From Neonectria sp. B-13 (lineage: Eukaryota > Ascomycota > Sordariomycetes > Hypocreales > Nectriaceae): DNA of 64,000 nucleotides. The stretch lies in the NCBI GenBank assembly GCA_002682825.1, contig NOKP01000018.1:280827-344826 (forward strand), read 5' to 3'. The notes under the pieces were generated by a model. That model was not told the DNA's origin. It saw nothing but the letters and a program-made list of their open reading frames with translations, and ran no database searches. The position numbers and the translations under genes were made by a program. Below, in pieces: positions 22,275 to 33,343 of the stretch (position 1 is the first letter of the stretch; every line of letters begins with the position of its first letter).

Positions 22275-24218
22275 ATGACCTCTCCAGAACCACACCCGCC
22301 CAAGGACTCGCCAGCCTCCAATGATGGTGCTGAGCAGATCACGGACGACAGTCTCAAAACCCTAAAGTACCACCTACTCGGGCCCTCACTTACTAAAGCC
22401 GGCCTGGAAAAAGTTGACCAGAGCAAGGTACATAGCTATCCAAATCAACACCCCCCACCCCCGTTACTGCTAACACTTGTTCATCAGGTCTCCGAAATCA
22501 TCTACAATGCGTCCAAGGGTTCCAAGTTCTTCAACCGCGAGGAAGTCCGCGACAAAGTTCTTACCCAGAAGATTGAGCAAATAATTTCCCGGAAATCCCA
22601 CCTTGAAAAGCAAGATCTGACCCGGGAACTGCGAAACGCCGATCGCTTGATCTCTGAGCTCGAGATCACCAGGGATCTGACACAGCACATCGTCCACGTT
22701 GACTGCGATGCGTTCTATGCCGCTGTGGAGCAGCTGGACCGCCCAGAACTGAAAGATCTACCCTTTGCTGTAGGCGGTGGCGTTTTGACAACCTGCAATT
22801 ATATCGCACGGCAATATGGCTGTCGGTCTGGAATGGCCTCCTTCGTTGCCAAGAAATTGTGCCCGGAGCTAATATTCATCAAACTCAACTTTGACAAATA
22901 CAATGCCAAGGCGCAAGAAGTGAGAGAAGTATTCGTCGACTATGACCCACGGTTCGAGAGTGCTAGTATCGACGAGGCCTATCTCAACATCACAGAATAC
23001 TGTCAAGAAAAAGACATGGATCCTGCCGAAGTAGTGGATCAGATGAGGAGAGAGGTCCACGAGAAGACAAACATCACCGTGTCCGCTGGTATCGCGGCAA
23101 ATGCCAAGCTGGCAAAGATATGTTCCAACATGAACAAGCCTAATGGTCAATATGTCTTGTCCAGCGACCGGGTTGCCATCATGATGTTCATGAGAGATCT
23201 GCCTACTCGCAAAGTCAATGGGATCGGCAGGGTACTCGAACGAGAGCTGTCAGAGATTGGCATTAAGACGTGCGGCGACATCTACGCACAGAGAAAGTTT
23301 CTGAACCCGCTTTTCGGTGACAAGACATCTGAGTTCTTGTTCGGCTGCTACCTTGGACTCGGTCGCACCAAGATCCAACCCGCAGAGGATTATGAGCGCA
23401 AAAGCGTCGGCACCGAAAGCACCTTTCGGGAGATGTCGGACCCCGCAAAGTTCAGAGAAAAGCTTCGCTGGATCGCCGAGGAACTCGAAAAGGACTTGAA
23501 GCGCGCAGAGTGTAAGGGCCGCACACTCTGCCTGAAGGTGAAGCTGCATACCTTCGAAGTCTTTACCCGCCAAGCCGTCGCTCCTCGGGCTATCTGCCTT
23601 GCCGATGACTTGTATAACTACGCTCTGCCTATTTTCACGAAGCTGGAGCAAGACATGCCCGGCCTGAGGTTGCGTCTGATGGGCCTTCGGGTCACGCACC
23701 TCGTCAATACGAAAAAGCCAGATACCATGGCATTCTTTGGGCTTCGAAGCCGGGGGAACGACTCGGGGCACCAATCCGACAACGTTCTCAAGAGAAAGGT
23801 CACTGACGATGATGGAGAGTGGGAGCAGTGGCCAGAAGACGAGTTTCAGGATTCCGGCAGAGATGACATCCCTGATGAGCTGCTCTATAACCCCGAAGAC
23901 GCTAGTGGTAGCTACTCAAGTCGGAGGCACGGCAAAGAGATCGCCCCCAATCCCACGAAGGAAGAGACACCTCCTGAGGAGGAGCTGTGGGATTGCCCTA
24001 TCTGCGGACGCCCTCAGGCAGCCGATGAACGACTCTTCAATGAGCACATCGACTTGTGTCTGTCTCGTCAGACCATCCGCGATGCTGTCCAGGCCGATGG
24101 GCCGTCATTATTACCACGAGACCCGACCCCTGAAGCCAAGAAGCCTCGGGTGGCAGAGAAAAAGAGGGGGCGACCACGGACTGTTGACCCTAGGCAGAAG
24201 CAGCTGCGTTTTGGGTAA
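22275..24218 (+). CDS. POLK: DNA polymerase kappa (Y-family translesion polymerase)
   Basis: Nuclear DinB-type polymerase that copies past bulky minor-groove lesions. Exons 22275-22427 and 22488-24218; the 60-nt intron has GTACAT..CAG borders and a GCTAACAC branch site, giving 627 aa. The intron has no stop and is 3n long, so it also reads through. The N-terminal helices (KVDQSK, RKSHLEKQDLTRELRNADRL) form the N-clasp typical of kappa. Catalytic metal ligands are D123 in HVDCDAFYAAVE and D213/E214 in SASIDEAYLN. Thumb and little-finger segments follow (VNGIGRVLERELSEIGIKTC, KSVGTESTFREM). A single UBZ-type zinc finger (C554, C557 with HIDLC) follows. The C-terminus RQKQLRFG resembles but does not fully match a PCNA-binding box. 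Confidence 0.96.
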   Translation: MTSPEPHPPKDSPASNDGAEQITDDSLKTLKYHLLGPSLTKAGLEKVDQSKVHSYPNQHPPPPLLLTLVHQVSEIIYNASKGSKFFNREEVRDKVLTQKIEQIISRKSHLEKQDLTRELRNADRLISELEITRDLTQHIVHVDCDAFYAAVEQLDRPELKDLPFAVGGGVLTTCNYIARQYGCRSGMASFVAKKLCPELIFIKLNFDKYNAKAQEVREVFVDYDPRFESASIDEAYLNITEYCQEKDMDPAEVVDQMRREVHEKTNITVSAGIAANAKLAKICSNMNKPNGQYVLSSDRVAIMMFMRDLPTRKVNGIGRVLERELSEIGIKTCGDIYAQRKFLNPLFGDKTSEFLFGCYLGLGRTKIQPAEDYERKSVGTESTFREMSDPAKFREKLRWIAEELEKDLKRAECKGRTLCLKVKLHTFEVFTRQAVAPRAICLADDLYNYALPIFTKLEQDMPGLRLRLMGLRVTHLVNTKKPDTMAFFGLRSRGNDSGHQSDNVLKRKVTDDDGEWEQWPEDEFQDSGRDDIPDELLYNPEDASGSYSSRRHGKEIAPNPTKEETPPEEELWDCPICGRPQAADERLFNEHIDLCLSRQTIRDAVQADGPSLLPRDPTPEAKKPRVAEKKRGRPRTVDPRQKQLRFG

Positions 24219-24703
24219 CAGTGAGTATCATAGTTGGGATAGATAGAAGTCGCTGTAGCTTGTATGAGGATGACTATCATGATTCGGATGGAGGCATTTC
24301 TACCTTGGATAGCAAATATGAATATCATGATTTATGACACGTCGTTGTCAAGGAGACAGGAATATCTATCCCTCGATCGCTTCGTAGACGCTTGTGGTTA
24401 CTCCCCATTGTTTTTACAAACCACAACTAACTCGTTAGTTATATCTGTCCTAAGTTTGTCACGAACTAACTATTTTCATATCGTTGGTGCATCATGGAAA
24501 GCACTTCAATGAAAAGCACTTCAATATCGAAAGCCAATGATGCCGATGCATCGATCTATTCTGTGCCAGTACGGGTACAATACATGTATCTTTTGGCTTA
24601 CTTTCCCCTTGATGAAGCCAGATCTATAATGTCTCAAATATTCCAGAACGCCTTGCTTGCGATTTTAGTAAAAGCCCAATGTAAAGAAGGCTTTGCGGGA
24701 TCT
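24219..24703. other. intergenic, convergent 3' regions
   Basis: About 485 bp, AT-rich, with the 3' UTRs of the polymerase and potassium-transporter genes. There are direct repeats of AAAGCACTTCAAT near 24497-24523. No gene. Confidence 0.5.
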
Positions 24704-27052
24704 CTATACGTCGCGGCTAGTAATCCGCTCCATGTTTAACGTCATGGTTCTCCTGATTTTCGAGTCTTCCTCTTCCTCCTTGTGCAGCTCCTCCCTCGGC
24801 AACCGCACCGCCTTATCCAAGGCGACGGGCAGGCCTCGATGGCGACCCCTCAACATCACGATGCACAACACGATCTTGCTGCCGTTATGCATACCGCCGG
24901 AAAAGCTGAAATTAGCACCGGGAAAGCCAATGGACAAGCCAACACAACCATAGGCAGAGACCACCTCGAAGAGGACGTTGAATATGCTGTAGGCGAGAGG
25001 CTGGTCCAGAAAGTGGTCCGTTTCGATGATCATGATGATGAGCAATGGGACAACTAGCCACCACAGATCGTGGGCGAGTTGTCCTCGAATTTGCTGCCCG
25101 ATGAAGGAAACCGGAGAACTATTATCTCCCTTGACCGGGGCAACGCCAACACCCTGGAACGTCATGGATCTCTTGAGTGTTTTGTTTGTTTTGTTGATGA
25201 CTGCAGCAGTGGCTCTCCTTCGTAAGTGTCTCTTAGCCGGATCATCGTTGTTTGAAGGAAGAGTTCCCACTTCGGCCGCCGGCTGCTCCATTACCGCCGG
25301 GTCATCGTCGTAGATGCCGAGTGATCTCTCCTCGTAGACGTTGGAGTGACGCATCGTGATGGACACAGGATAAACGGAGACGTACATCATAACCATATAC
25401 AACAGTTGAACAGTAGGGTAGAGCGCCGCAATGGAGACCACTGCGAACCCGGCAGCACGGACAGCTAGTTGAAATGTTAGCCACTGGTGACTATCAAGGA
25501 GATAATTTAGCTTACCAATTGCTTGAAACCAGCCAGCGAAGATGCGGTCTGCCATCGGCAATGCCTCAACGGTCGGGTTTCCAATATTGAGGACCTCGAA
25601 CGCGACCCAGTCGATTGTGTTGATTAGAACCAGCACGAGGAGGAGCCACCAGGTGGCATGTGAAGGGAAGAGTGTGGTATAGACTCGTCTGGGGTATTTG
25701 AGGATGAACTCGATCGTCTCTTTCCAGGGTCCATACGTAGACGACTTCGTTGTCAGTTTGAGCGCCTGAAGCATCAACCAGAGAATAAACCGTAGGAAGA
25801 GAGGATAAGCTGTGTTTCCAGCGAGGACAAGAAGGCCAACAATGAACAACACAAAGTACGAGCCCTGAAAGACAGTCATGCCTGCGTCGATGACAGACAT
25901 TCCAGCGTTGTTGAAGGCGGAGCAGGACAAGAAAATGCCAGACCACCAGGGGTTCGCACCGTAATCCCTCGCGGCTTCCGGGTTGTTGATGGCGATCCAG
26001 GCACCCAAGGCAATTGCGCCCAGAAACTGCCACAGGAAGCCATACATTGGGACGGTGACGGCGAGGACCTTCAGCGCACGGTATTCACAACCACCGAGTG
26101 CCTCCCGCTCATCTGAGCTGAGGTCGAAGAACTGGCCTCTTTTACTAACATTGTGGTGGCCCAGGATCTTTTTCCAGTGGAGAAGAAAGTCTTCCGACTC
26201 GTCTGAGTTGACGGAAGTGGCGGAATTGGCGGATCTCGCAGTAGATGGTCGCCTAGTACCCCCGTCGGTTACCTGGTCGTCATGTCGATAGATGGTTGCG
26301 CTGCCTCTTCGTGCGGGTCGGCGCCCAAAGGACTCGGCAAACCTGATATGATCTCGCTGAGAGAAGTCTTCTTCAGATGCGAGCGTCGTCGTTCTGCTGG
26401 GGTTCTCTTCCGAGCCAGAGTGGATGGAGTCTTCCGGCGCAGAGGTGATGCGGCGGGCATTGACGCCAACTTCAATCGAGTCGTTGGGATCATTGGTCTT
26501 TTCTTCATCCTTCTCCGAGACGCGTTGAAGGGTGCCCAAGCCTGTCAAGATACCACCGGTCGCAGAAGGCGATGTCTTAAACTTGTCGAATGAAAAGAAC
26601 TTGCGAAAGGGAAGAGTTTGCTTGGCAGCAGCGCGGCGCTTCCGGCTGTCGCGTTCGGCCTCAACAATGTCCTCGAAGCGATTCTCAAAGGCATGCTTGC
26701 GCATCATGACCGTCCAAAACGAGACCCAAATGACGCTGCCGATGATAAACAAGATCCATATCAGAACCTGCTGCCATGTTGTCAACTTGCTGAGGTCGAC
26801 TGAGTTGAGACCCGTGTTGGTAAAGGCGGACACGACGAGGAACAGACAATCGACATAGCCGATGCTGTTACGGGGATTACTGGAGCCCCAGAGGATGACG
26901 GAGGAGAGCAGGGACACGATGATGAAGTAGGCGTAGTGGAGGGTGATGAAGTTGACAGGTGGGAAGCCGCCGCGGAAGGTCGAGACGACGGAAGCGAGGC
27001 GGGGGTGATTCTCGAGCAGGTCGTCCCAGCGAGTCTTGATCGAGCTCGGCAT
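24704..27052 (-). CDS. TRK1: potassium transporter, Trk family
   Basis: Plasma-membrane K+ uptake protein. Exons 27052-25516 and 25464-24704, with a 51-nt intron (25515-25465, GTAAGC..TAG, branch GGCTAAC). The intron is 3n long without a stop; removing it restores the conserved GWFQAIAVRAAGFAVVS. The spliced protein is 765 aa. It has the four membrane-pore-membrane repeats. The pore-loop glycines are visible in SAFTNTGLNSVD, SAFNNAGMSVIDAG, QAIAVRAAGFA and SAYGCVGLSIG. Between repeats 1 and 2 lies the large hydrophilic loop of fungal Trk proteins (~residues 135-330, Ser/Arg/Asp-rich). The C-terminus has RGRHRGLPVALDKAVRLP, a strongly conserved Trk1/Trk2 signature. Start MPSSIKTRWDDLL sits directly before the first span. 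Confidence 0.95.
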   Translation of the reverse strand: MPSSIKTRWDDLLENHPRLASVVSTFRGGFPPVNFITLHYAYFIIVSLLSSVILWGSSNPRNSIGYVDCLFLVVSAFTNTGLNSVDLSKLTTWQQVLIWILFIIGSVIWVSFWTVMMRKHAFENRFEDIVEAERDSRKRRAAAKQTLPFRKFFSFDKFKTSPSATGGILTGLGTLQRVSEKDEEKTNDPNDSIEVGVNARRITSAPEDSIHSGSEENPSRTTTLASEEDFSQRDHIRFAESFGRRPARRGSATIYRHDDQVTDGGTRRPSTARSANSATSVNSDESEDFLLHWKKILGHHNVSKRGQFFDLSSDEREALGGCEYRALKVLAVTVPMYGFLWQFLGAIALGAWIAINNPEAARDYGANPWWSGIFLSCSAFNNAGMSVIDAGMTVFQGSYFVLFIVGLLVLAGNTAYPLFLRFILWLMLQALKLTTKSSTYGPWKETIEFILKYPRRVYTTLFPSHATWWLLLVLVLINTIDWVAFEVLNIGNPTVEALPMADRIFAGWFQAIGKLNYLLDSHQWLTFQLAVRAAGFAVVSIAALYPTVQLLYMVMMYVSVYPVSITMRHSNVYEERSLGIYDDDPAVMEQPAAEVGTLPSNNDDPAKRHLRRRATAAVINKTNKTLKRSMTFQGVGVAPVKGDNSSPVSFIGQQIRGQLAHDLWWLVVPLLIIMIIETDHFLDQPLAYSIFNVLFEVVSAYGCVGLSIGFPGANFSFSGGMHNGSKIVLCIVMLRGRHRGLPVALDKAVRLPREELHKEEEEDSKIRRTMTLNMERITSRDV

Positions 27053-29358
27053 GTTGAGGAATGAGGCAAGGTGCTAGTTGAGGATGCGCCAGCGCAAAGG
27101 GGGCGCTTCCGAGAGGACGGCGCGGGCCCTTAAAGGGTATAACGAGGGAGAGTGACGACGGGCTATTTAAAAAGTGAGGACATTGCGGAAGGACTCGAGA
27201 CAAAGGCGATTGAGATGTCGACGACGTGAGTAGTGGCGGCAAAGATGGTGGTCCGGCACGGCGAAGAGAGTCGAAAATGAATGCGAGAAACGCGAAAATT
27301 AAGATATGGAAATGTGAGTTTACGGTAGACCGTATGCAAGGGACGGGAAGGAGAGAAGTAGGACAAAGATGTGATTGCGCGACCACAAAACTGGGAAGGT
27401 ACAAGTTGGCGGGATGAAAGGTCACTAAGGGTGAGTGACGAGATGATGGGATGAGATCCTTTAAGGGTGAAGCTATGACAGCTGGCAGCGCATGGGCTGC
27501 TAGAACCATTTGCGGGCCCACAACAAACCAGTCGGAGAGATATTGGAGATCCGATGGAGGTTTTGAAGGGGGATAATTACGGAATATCCAGGTACCTCCC
27601 CTAATTGCGACATAGGTAGCGCATCAGAAACCCCCGTCTTTCCTCCCCAGCGCCCGTTGATTCGGGGGGAGTAAGCAGCCAGCCTCTGCGCGAGAGAAAA
27701 AGGTGAGTCGAATGGATCCCAAGGGTCCCGGATGGAGCCCCGGGGGGGGGCATAACGAAACTATGACCGGGATTATGGATAGCAGGATTAACAGCCAAGA
27801 AGGAGACAATTCGGACAAAGCGGCAACGGAGACTGGGGCCGGCGTCGTGACTGTCGAAACATGCTGCTTGATACGTATTCTCCCTTGAATTGATGGAGCC
27901 ACAGAGCTCACACGGTCCAGGGATGAGTGTCGTACTGTCCAACACACGCAGCACACATGGAGGTTCCATCTAACTCTCACCGACCAGCTAGCCAGGTTGA
28001 CAGTTAGTTCCACGTCGCGTCAAGATTCGTTCCCCCTTATCGTCAGAACAGCCATCGCCAGTATAAACTCCCTCCCGTCCCGTCGCCCCTGGCGCGCCCG
28101 CCCTTAGCTCCCGGGGGCCGCGGGCTCTTAATTAGTGGGTAACCTTCCCGACAACCTCCCGTCCGCCACCTGGCAACGACACAGGCGGGTATCAGTGGAG
28201 AGGTGCCGCTGTAACAGTGTCCGTCCTGATGGAACTTTGGGAGATCAACGGCGACCAGTCGACATTCATCCCGCACTTTCGACACGTATATCTCGTCTGC
28301 TGGAACAGTGCTCGGTGGCATCGACTTGTCACCACTTGCGCAGCCCCTCGCACACTGGCCACAATGGCGGAATCATCATATTACCATGACACGTTTTGAT
28401 CTTATACCTCCACAGCAAAAGCCATTCACTGTCGTGCTGGCCGTGAGCCTCAACTCTTCTGGAATGCGTACAAAATACTACTTAGCACGGCATCCTCGCT
28501 CTGACTGGCTCGGATGAGTCGCCTTGCAGCCCCGGCCGCCTCATTCTTGACTCTGTCAGATCAGTGGTAGGGAAGAAGTGCCCAAAGCATAAGCCTCGCG
28601 CCAAACTCATCTTATCAGCTTATCACCGCCCTGTCGTTGCTCAATTTTCAACCTGGTACACGGTTGATCATCCTTCCTCTTGCTTTTTGTGCTGCTCTAC
28701 TAGGTTCACTCTTCCTTTATCTCTCCAAAAAGCTTACACCTGCGTCTCTGTTGCTCTACCTTGGGCATACGATGTAGGAATGTTGGATCCCGAGACTGCT
28801 CTCGTGCTTACGGTGGACACCCGCCTGAAACGGGCTGCTCCCAGTCCGTCGGAACGTAGCCGTGTCTTCTAGCGGCCGGGAACGTGGCGGGCCTGCAGCA
28901 AATCACTCTTCTCCTAGAAGTCTTTAAATATAGTAATCTTTCACTGCTTGACTCCACGCTTACGATCGGTCAGTCTCAATGAACCAAAGCTCCTTCCCAC
29001 CGTCGGTGTAATCTCGTCTGTCCTTGTGTACCCCTTGACAAGATATAAAACCACATCCCCTCAACACGATGGCACTTGGCTGGACGCCCATTTCTGCGGT
29101 GCCTGTTGGGAATGAAATCACGACACCAGGTGCCAGTCGGGGCTCTTGCATACGGATATGACATCTCACCGGTGTGTTTCGATCTTGGCGACAGCAGCTT
29201 AGACATGCCACCGAATCACGCGAGAAGAAAGCCAGTACTGCACTTGTAAATCCGTAGCTGCAATGCGTGGAGGCTATTGAACACATTATAGCTCCGGAAA
29301 TATCACATCTTCCCGTCCTAGAACCCCTATGCCATAATTGTAGTTACGCGTATAGTCA
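27053..29358. other. intergenic, 2.3 kb
   Basis: Promoter of the potassium transporter, then DNA without a recognised gene, then the FKBP 3' UTR. An 8-9 base G run lies near 27740. Overlapping ORFs of 60-130 codons on both strands have no motif. Nothing else supported. Confidence 0.45.
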
Positions 29359-30205
29359 TTACAGCTCCTCGTGAGGTGCGGTGTCATCAGTGTCGGCAAG
29401 TATGGTCTTGGCAGCGTCGGCGGCATCAGCCATGGCGCTGGCAACCTTCTCGCCAACACCCTGGGCAGTGCTCTCGACGGCCTCCTCGACAGACTCGGCG
29501 GCAGACTCGACCGACTCAGCAGCGGACTCGGCCTCGACCTTGACGTAGTCGATCTCATCAGGCTTGGGCGTGGGGACGCCGGTGATGCCAAGAAGCTCCG
29601 TCTCGAAGACTGTAAGTGTGGTGTGGTGTCAGCTGTGTGGCCTACTAGGAGCGATATGGGAGAATCCTACTGAGGGTAGATCCAGCTGGGATAGGACCAA
29701 TGGAACGCTGGCCGTAGCCGAACTCGGGGGGGATGGTTAGCTTCCTGAGAGAAAGTCAATACGGAACACCACCAGAGATACGGCCAGGTCGTCACAAACC
29801 TCTTTTCGCCAATGCACATGTCCAAAAGACCCTGATCCCATCTTGCGCAAAATGTCAGCATCATCAGGCTCGAATGCGTCGTCACGAGGCTATTACATAC
29901 CCCTTGATGACCTGGCCGGTGCCCAGCTTGAAGGAGAAGGGGACGCCACGGTCGATGCCTTGAGAAGCGGTCAGCGATCAGCGGACGGGCAACTTGAGCC
30001 AATTCAACGCGGGGCGGGACATACTGGCATCAAACTGCTTTCCGGTGTCCTGGAGGGTGCCACGGTAGTGCATAGAGACCTTGTCTCCCTTCTGTGTCTT
30101 GCGCTCGCAGTTGACGGGGACGGTGACCTCGATCCCCAGCTCGGCGCCGGCGACGACGCCTACAGCGGCAGAGGCCACGACGGAGAGGAGGAGTGCGGCC
30201 TTCAT
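29359..30205 (-). CDS. fpr2: FKBP-type peptidyl-prolyl isomerase of the ER (FKBP2/Fpr2 type)
   Basis: ER-lumen proline isomerase, a folding helper and FK506/rapamycin target class. Five exons: 30205-30025, 29958-29901, 29841-29800, 29744-29671 and 29609-29359; all phases agree, giving 201 aa. A signal peptide occupies residues 1-20 ([17 protein letters not shown]). The FKBP domain (~residues 28-125) has [45 protein letters not shown] and AGSTLIFETELL, with the key W, F and Y pocket residues present. After PTPKPDEID comes an unusual ~55-residue Ala/Glu/Ser/Val helical tail with repeated AESAAESVE units, ending in HEEL, an HDEL-like ER-retrieval signal. Neurospora FKBP22 is a known ER FKBP with a similar tail. 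Confidence 0.95.
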
Positions 30206-33001
30206 TGTGGGCGGTTCGGGCGGGGGTGGAGCGTGTTCGTTTCGGGTACCGGTACGGAAATACGGGAGAGGGCGGAGGACGGACTGTCTGGTGACGTCGC
30301 AGGGTGGTTTGTTTGTTGTGTGTTGGAGGATGAATCTTGCTGGCAGTGGCTCTGTCAGTGGTTCTGAGATGCCAGCCGACGACGTGGCCCTCCCAGCGAG
30401 CTCCGAAGGGTCCAGGTGACTCCGGGCTGCCCCTGGCTGCGTCTGAACTGCGTCATGGGCGAGCAAGCGTCGCAGGGAAGGGCCGCAATCTATTGGCCAA
30501 TGGGCAATCCGCCCTATATTCGTGCAGCACTCACTCCCGCCTGTCAGGCCTTCAGTTGGGACCTATTACGGTCCTGGAACTGCAACTGCCGTCCATCTTG
30601 TTCGCATCCATCCATCCCGCCTCCTTACCTACCAAATCGGGCGGGTGAAGGGGTGCAGCAGAAGCTGATCGGGTTCATCCATGACCCTTTCCGGGCGACT
30701 TTGGCGACTCCTGGTGGGATGCCATCATGCCAACCAAGCCCCGGATCTCAAGTCACGTTGGCTCCAGCGATAGCGACAACACACATCAGTCAGTCGCCCC
30801 GGCGCAGATTGTCGATCGCAGGGCGACAGCGAAGAATAGGGCGACGGGAGTTTCAACCCCTTTGCTTTTTTCTTTCTTTCCATGTGACCCATGACGATAT
30901 CAACTCGCCCGTATTGCGAGTATTTGTTGTGGTGTCCGGGAAAGGAAGCAGAGTACGTACAAGTTCTAATTATATGGCGGGCATGACAATGGAAAGAATG
31001 CATCTTTCCGGCTGGGCGCGGATTCGCCGACGCTCAAACCAGGCATTGCAGCAACGTCACTGGGCGATATTTAAAGGAGAGGCGCGCAATGGCCAACCGG
31101 CATTGATCCCCAACCATTCGCATGAGTCGTCACAGCCATCAACCCGGCGACCGTCCAAGCATTCGCCCGACATGGATTCCACATCATCAATCATCACCAC
31201 CTGAACGCGTGACAGCTTCCAGGGCGGATTTCATCCAACAAGTGGTGTTGTCACGCCCCCCAGATCCAGCTCCAATACATGGATCTCAACCAAACTTTCA
31301 GTTCCTGCATGCCGCCGCTGCAGGATCCATCCAGTCCCAGAGTCAGGATGGATCGACGATGGACGCCAAACATGCGCGCGTGCAGTGGTGCAGCTGCAAG
31401 ACCCCACCAAACGGGCCCGGAAGGGTCCTGTAGATGCAGTCCCCGATGCTTCGTTTCGTCACAGCTGATGTTGCTTTGTAAACTTCAAGGACAAAGGCTC
31501 CCAAGCAGGAAGACGTAATCAAACCCCTTTGCCGGCTTGACGGGAGGTATTCGACCGGAAAGGTGCAGTTCAGGGCACTCATCCATCGCTTTGCCTTGGG
31601 CACCGATGACTCAAGGAAGCACTCTAAGCCTCTAAGCCGGGGCGATGCCAGTTCGAGACTTCACGGTGATGGGGGGCCTAGGGCGTGCAACGAGGGCCGG
31701 AGACCAAAAAGCAAAATGCAGAGCGAGGTGTTACCCAGCAGGCCTGAGACACGCCGGTTTGGGATTCCGGGAAATTCGCAAGCCCATCCATCGTCCGCAG
31801 TCGTCCCAACGCAGCGATGGCAGTCTGACTGAGTGGCCCACGATGGAGATGGCTGGTATCGCAGCATTCCTTGGCTGCCGCTGGTGCCTTGTTTGGTGCC
31901 TGCTTCATGCAGTCACAGCTGATTGCGCCAGGGTTGCGCCGCCTCACGTGTCTCATGGCGACCGCGAAAGTGCTTACCGAGACACAATAACCGTCATTGC
32001 CCCCTGGTTTAGCAGGCAACCACTGCGGCTTGGATGCTTTTCTTCACGCCTTCAGAGTCAGGTTTTGTTCGTGGCCGGTCTTTTTTCTTTTCTTTTCACG
32101 ACGCCGACCATGAGCGCCTCTGGGTGGCGCACGCCCCGGGCTTGGCTTTGCCCTGCCTGCCACGGGGTGTCACTCCAGCCTGTCTGCCCGACCGTTGGTT
32201 CGCCTTGTATTTAGTCCTCTTGTACGGTAGAGCACCAGCACAGCACCAGCAGCACCGCCTCCCGCACACAGTAAGTACACTTGGGGTCGGTAGGTGATAT
32301 CGTTTCGGGGGGCAAAATCGCCACTCCAACCTTGCGCCATACCCTTTTTCAGCACCTTGAATGCTAGGCGGGACAAGGGCACGCCCTCTGGCACCTGGTT
32401 CCTTGTCAATTGCCTTTTGACAGGTCCTTTACACGCCGGCTTGCTGCCCAATGGTTTTCCAAGCCCCGTCTTGTCTCCCTCAGCCCGTCGTGGAGTCGTC
32501 GACTCTGTTCTGCCGTGGCCGGGGTGGACGAGATACCCGGCCCCTTGGGTGGCCCTTGCTTGAGTCACAGGCCGTATGCCTCTGCTTCTCCCCAATCCAC
32601 AACACACACCAGGTGGCACGGAGTATCTTCAAGCTAGTGAGCCCGGAGGTTTGCCTTGTGCTCTTCTTGCCTGGTAATCCTAGCTCTAGGCAGTTTTAGA
32701 ACGGAACAAGCAATGGATGAGGCCGGGTACGTACTTTACCTGCTCTTTGCCCTCCTCACCATGACTGCGAGCCTACAAATATCCAACCCTCCTCCTCCTC
32801 CTCCTGGCTTCTTGTCTTCTCATCCTCAGTCACCCGCCATCATACAGTCTCAATCTCAAGGACTCCCATCCTCTTCAAACGTTTACACCTTAAAGCCTAA
32901 GTTTTGTTACTCGCAACACTTCTGACCCCAACATACCTTGTTGCTCAACCCCAACTACACACTCCATAACACAAACCACAACCGCCACCACAACCGCAAT
33001 C
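30206..33001. other. intergenic, 2.8 kb
   Basis: Between the FKBP start and the small-protein start (divergent), so both promoters lie here. The last ~250 bp is CT- then CA-rich (32770-33000), a leader typical of well-expressed fungal genes, with CTACAAATATCC near 32770 as a weak TATA-like site. A 262-codon plus-strand ORF (30416-31204) has no motif or splice logic and is not accepted. Confidence 0.45.
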
Positions 33002-33343
33002 ATGAGCAACCCCTACTCCGGATCTGTCCAGATTCACCAGGATAACAAGGCCCGCTCCATCGGCAGCGCTTTCAGCAACTCCTCTGTCTCCTATGGCTCC
33101 TCCTCTTCAGGTAGCTCAACTCCTCGCTCCATCTCCCCCGGCGAGTACCGGGAATACGGTGCTGGTAAGTCGTCTCGCCTGCGTCTCTCTCCTAGAGCTG
33201 CCCCGCTAACACCACACCCAGCCAAGCACGCTTCGTGCGCCTCCAGCTCTGGCCGAAACATTGTCATCAACCACAACAAGGTCGTCTACGATGTCAACTC
33301 GCCTCAAGTTGGATCCTACACTGGCGGCTACTCACGCCGCTGA
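33002..33343 (+). CDS. small serine/glycine-rich conserved protein, unknown function
   Basis: Exons 33002-33164 and 33222-33343; the 57-nt intron has GTAAGT..CAG borders and a GCTAAC branch, giving 94 aa (113 aa if it is retained, because it is 3n long and stop-free). The N-terminal half is Ser/Gly-rich (SVSYGSSSSGSSTPRS) and the C-terminal half more ordered (NIVINHNKVVYDVN, then SYTGGYSRR). There is no signal peptide or membrane span. The clean gene structure and long CT/CA-rich leader suggest a real, well-transcribed gene. I do not recognise a family; stress- or conidiation-type small proteins in ascomycetes look similar in composition, which is only a resemblance. Confidence 0.75.
   Translation: MSNPYSGSVQIHQDNKARSIGSAFSNSSVSYGSSSSGSSTPRSISPGEYREYGAGKSSRLRLSPRAAPLTPHPAKHASCASSSGRNIVINHNKVVYDVNSPQVGSYTGGYSRR

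Noticed and set aside
30416..31204. 262-codon plus-strand ORF between FKBP and the small protein
   Set aside because: No domain, no signal, erratic composition and no codon bias; kept as intergenic, though a transcript would reopen it.
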